From an uncultured Eubacteriales bacterium (GTDB taxonomy: Bacteria; Bacillota; Clostridia; Oscillospirales; CAG-272): a stretch of DNA of 10,279 nt. Shown piece after piece: positions 8,680-10,279 of the stretch; positions within the stretch are counted from its first letter, which is position 1; each line of letters begins with the position of its first letter. The position numbers and the translations under genes are program-made. The DNA lies in contig URSW01000039.1 of NCBI GenBank assembly GCA_900550625.1, positions 1 to 10,279 on the forward strand, read 5' to 3'. The notes under the pieces were generated by a model. It was given only the letters and a program-made list of their open reading frames with translations. It had not been told where the DNA came from and made no database searches.

Positions 8680-8722
8680 GGCTTTGCAGCCGTATTGCCG
8701 TGCACTGCGCACGTCCGGTGCG
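8680..8722 (+). promoter_or_regulatory. Structured 5' leader with two small hairpins
   Basis: The predicted transcript has a leader of about 130 nt. In it, CGGCT/AGCCG (8680-8693, 4-nt loop TTGC) and CGCAC/GTGCG (8708-8722, 5-nt loop) can each form a 5-bp stem. Neither is followed by a run of T, so neither looks like a terminator. I recognise no known riboswitch class. Confidence 0.35.
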
Positions 8723-8792
8723 TCGATCTGCAGGAAAGCATTTTCTTCACGGTATAGTCAAATCGCAAAGAGAAAACGCGAAGGAGATTGAC

Positions 8793-9266
8793 ATGGAGCT
8801 TGATACAAAAGCCTACCTTGATTCGGTCTGCGCAATGCTTAAAGACGGCAGCACCGCTGTTCCTGTTCCCGTAAAAGGTTCGAGCATGGTGCCGTTTTTC
8901 CGTGAGGGAGATACAGTGTACCTTGATTCCGTGCCGCCGAAGCTTCATGTCGGCGACATCGTTTTGTATACCCGCGCCTCCGGAGATTATATACTTCACA
9001 GAATAGTATCGGTGTCTTCAAACGGCAGATTCACAATTCTCGGCGATGCCCAGCTTATGAAAAACGCGGAGAATGTTTCCGGAAAGTGCATAAAGGCGAT
9101 AGTTACGTCGGCTTGCCGGAGCGGAAAACATCAAACTTCTTCCTCATTTTCATGGAAAGCGTTTTCTTTTATATTGTCGCATACGGCAAGGGTAAGGCGG
9201 TTTCCGACGGCGATTTACAGCCGAATAAAGTCTCAAAAGGAGAACGTAAATGCTGAACGAAAATAA
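8793..9266 (+). CDS. S24/S26-family (signal-peptidase-like) serine peptidase without membrane anchor
   Basis: In this 157-residue protein the segment VKGSSMVPFFREGDTVYLD (27-45) matches the S26/S24 peptidase core with candidate nucleophile S31 in the S-M-x-P pattern. GDIVLY (54-59) and DYILHRIV (65-72) follow, where H69 occupies the general-base position, as in the SipW/eukaryotic type, instead of the lysine of classic bacterial signal peptidase I. FTILGDAQ completes the fold. There is no clear transmembrane helix, so it may be cytosolic or membrane-peripheral through its basic C-terminal tail (about 115-157). The substrate is unknown. AAGGAG (8781-8786) lies 6 nt before the ATG. Longer in-frame reading begins at TTG 8658, upstream of the expected transcription start, and is excluded. 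It overlaps the next gene by 17 nt. Confidence 0.75.
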   Translation: MELDTKAYLDSVCAMLKDGSTAVPVPVKGSSMVPFFREGDTVYLDSVPPKLHVGDIVLYTRASGDYILHRIVSVSSNGRFTILGDAQLMKNAENVSGKCIKAIVTSACRSGKHQTSSSFSWKAFSFILSHTARVRRFPTAIYSRIKSQKENVNAERK

Positions 9267-10279
9267 ATCCGAAAAGAAACAGAAGCACAAGAAAGAGAAA
9301 AAGAAGCTCACGGGTACAAAAAAGGCTCTTATAGTTCTTGCGGTCCTTCTCGGGATAGTTCTTATTGTTATGTTTTCGTTTTCTCTTACCGTGAAGCATT
9401 ATCTCGGCAAGATAAACCGCGTTTCTCCCGATGACGTTTCAGCCGTTCATCCGTCAAGCGAGGATTTCGAAACGGATGAGGAGCCGGGCGGCGAAAAGCT
9501 TGCCCCCGACGACGTTAAATGGACATCGGGACTTCCGAGGCTGAACGACGATCCGCTTATCAATATAATGCTTGTCGGTCAGGACAGAAGAGAAGGTCAG
9601 GGAAGACAGCGTTCCGATACGATGATCCTGTGCAGCATCAATACCGATACCAAGCAGATATCGCTGATTTCTTTTATGCGAGATCTCTATGTTCAGATTC
9701 CCGGCGGATATTCCGATAACAGGCTTAACGCAACATATGCCTTCGGAGGCTTCCCGCTTCTTGATGAAACGCTCACTCATAACTTCGGCTTCTCGATCGA
9801 CGGAAATTTCGAGGTTGATTTCGGAGGATTCATTTCGGTTATCGATGTACTCGGCGGAGTTGATATAACCATGACTGAGGTCGAAGCGAATACTCTTCTC
9901 GGCAGCGGTGCGGGCACTTATCACCTTAACGGCGAAAAAGCTCTCAATTACGCAAGACTGCGCTCTACCGACAGCGATTTCAACCGCACGGAGCGTCAGC
10001 GCAATGTACTTACCGCAGTGTTTACAAAGATAAGGGGAATGAGCGTTACTCAGATCATGGGACTTCTTGACGCAATACTCCCGACCCTGACCACGGACAT
10101 GCAGGATTCCGAGATAATTTCTCTCGTAAGAAAGGTAGCTCCGCTTCTCTCCGGCTCGGCTCTTACATCACACAGAGTGCCCGCGAACGACGCTTATTAC
10201 AGCGCATACATCAGCGGGATGTCGGTGCTTGTCCCGGATATTCCCCTGATACGCGAACAGCTTTTTGAATATCTTCCCC
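9250..10279 (+). CDS. LytR-CpsA-Psr (LCP) family cell-wall ligase/transcription-attenuator-type protein, truncated by window edge
   Basis: The 343 residues seen are open at the right edge. A very lysine-rich cytoplasmic tail (1-25) is followed by one membrane anchor (about 26-46) and an acidic spacer (60-90). The extracellular LCP domain begins near 103. Family residues are visible: NIMLVGQD (105-112), RSDTMIL (121-127), FMRDLYV (142-148) with R144, DNRLNATYAFGG (156-167), DVLGGVDI (199-206) and NYARLRSTDSDFNRTERQR (233-251). Characterised LCP enzymes transfer wall teichoic acids, capsule or other glycopolymers from undecaprenyl lipid carriers to peptidoglycan; the polymer handled here is unknown. 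AAGGAG (9237-9242) lies 7 nt before the ATG. The 17-nt overlap with the preceding peptidase gene indicates one transcription unit. The domain after about residue 255 continues beyond the window. Confidence 0.92.
   Translation, partial: MLNENKSEKKQKHKKEKKKLTGTKKALIVLAVLLGIVLIVMFSFSLTVKHYLGKINRVSPDDVSAVHPSSEDFETDEEPGGEKLAPDDVKWTSGLPRLNDDPLINIMLVGQDRREGQGRQRSDTMILCSINTDTKQISLISFMRDLYVQIPGGYSDNRLNATYAFGGFPLLDETLTHNFGFSIDGNFEVDFGGFISVIDVLGGVDITMTEVEANTLLGSGAGTYHLNGEKALNYARLRSTDSDFNRTERQRNVLTAVFTKIRGMSVTQIMGLLDAILPTLTTDMQDSEIISLVRKVAPLLSGSALTSHRVPANDAYYSAYISGMSVLVPDIPLIREQLFEYLP

Noticed and set aside
8680..8693. A transcription terminator for the atp operon
   Set aside because: The stem is only 5 bp, it lies downstream of the next promoter, and no run of T follows.
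8658..8792. A 45-residue N-terminal extension of the S26-like peptidase from TTG 8658
   Set aside because: It begins before the expected transcription start (near 8663), has no ribosome site, and the ATG at 8793 has AAGGAG at good spacing.

Overview
The window reads as chromosomal DNA of an anaerobic Firmicute, most likely a member of the Clostridia. This rests on strong GGAGG-type ribosome sites, consensus sigma-A-type promoters, moderate GC by eye, a large oxygen-sensitive-type CoA dehydratase activase protein, a clostridial-looking F-type ATP synthase and a LytR-CpsA-Psr (LCP) wall protein. No finer placement is possible by eye. Gene order is tight, and there is no mobile element, tRNA, rRNA or CRISPR array.

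Left part (1-1873, minus strand): the N-terminal 624 residues of a large tandem activase of the 2-hydroxyacyl-CoA dehydratase activator family (BcrAD/BadFG/HgdC type). It runs off the left edge. Its promoter lies in a 225-bp divergent intergenic region (1874-2098), which also holds the ATP synthase promoter, a short direct repeat and an AT-rich quasi-palindrome.

Centre (2099-8606, plus strand): a complete F1Fo ATP synthase operon in the order small membrane protein (atpI position), atpB (a), atpE (c), atpF (b), atpH (delta), atpA (alpha), atpG (gamma), atpD (beta), atpC (epsilon). Several neighbours overlap by a few bases, which implies translational coupling. The rotor (c, gamma, epsilon), the catalytic head (alpha, beta) and the stator (a, b) look intact by motif. 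The striking exception is delta: only 76 residues, matching just the C-terminal domain that binds the b stalk. The N-terminal domain that normally caps the alpha subunits is absent. Subunit a carries an extra N-terminal two-helix extension with a lysine-rich loop, the c subunit has a mixed ion-site signature, and beta has several substitutions at normally well-conserved positions. An 8-bp hairpin with a duplicated arm sits between gamma and beta.

Right part (8607-10279, plus strand): a textbook extended -10 promoter 20 nt after atpC drives a structured leader of about 130 nt. It is followed by a small S24/S26-type (signal-peptidase-like) serine protease without a membrane anchor. That gene overlaps by 17 nt an LCP-family membrane protein which runs off the right edge. 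This pair is probably a separate cell-envelope transcription unit.

I did not find a wholly new system. The best candidate for an undescribed biological feature is the ATP synthase with the delta subunit reduced to its C-terminal domain.
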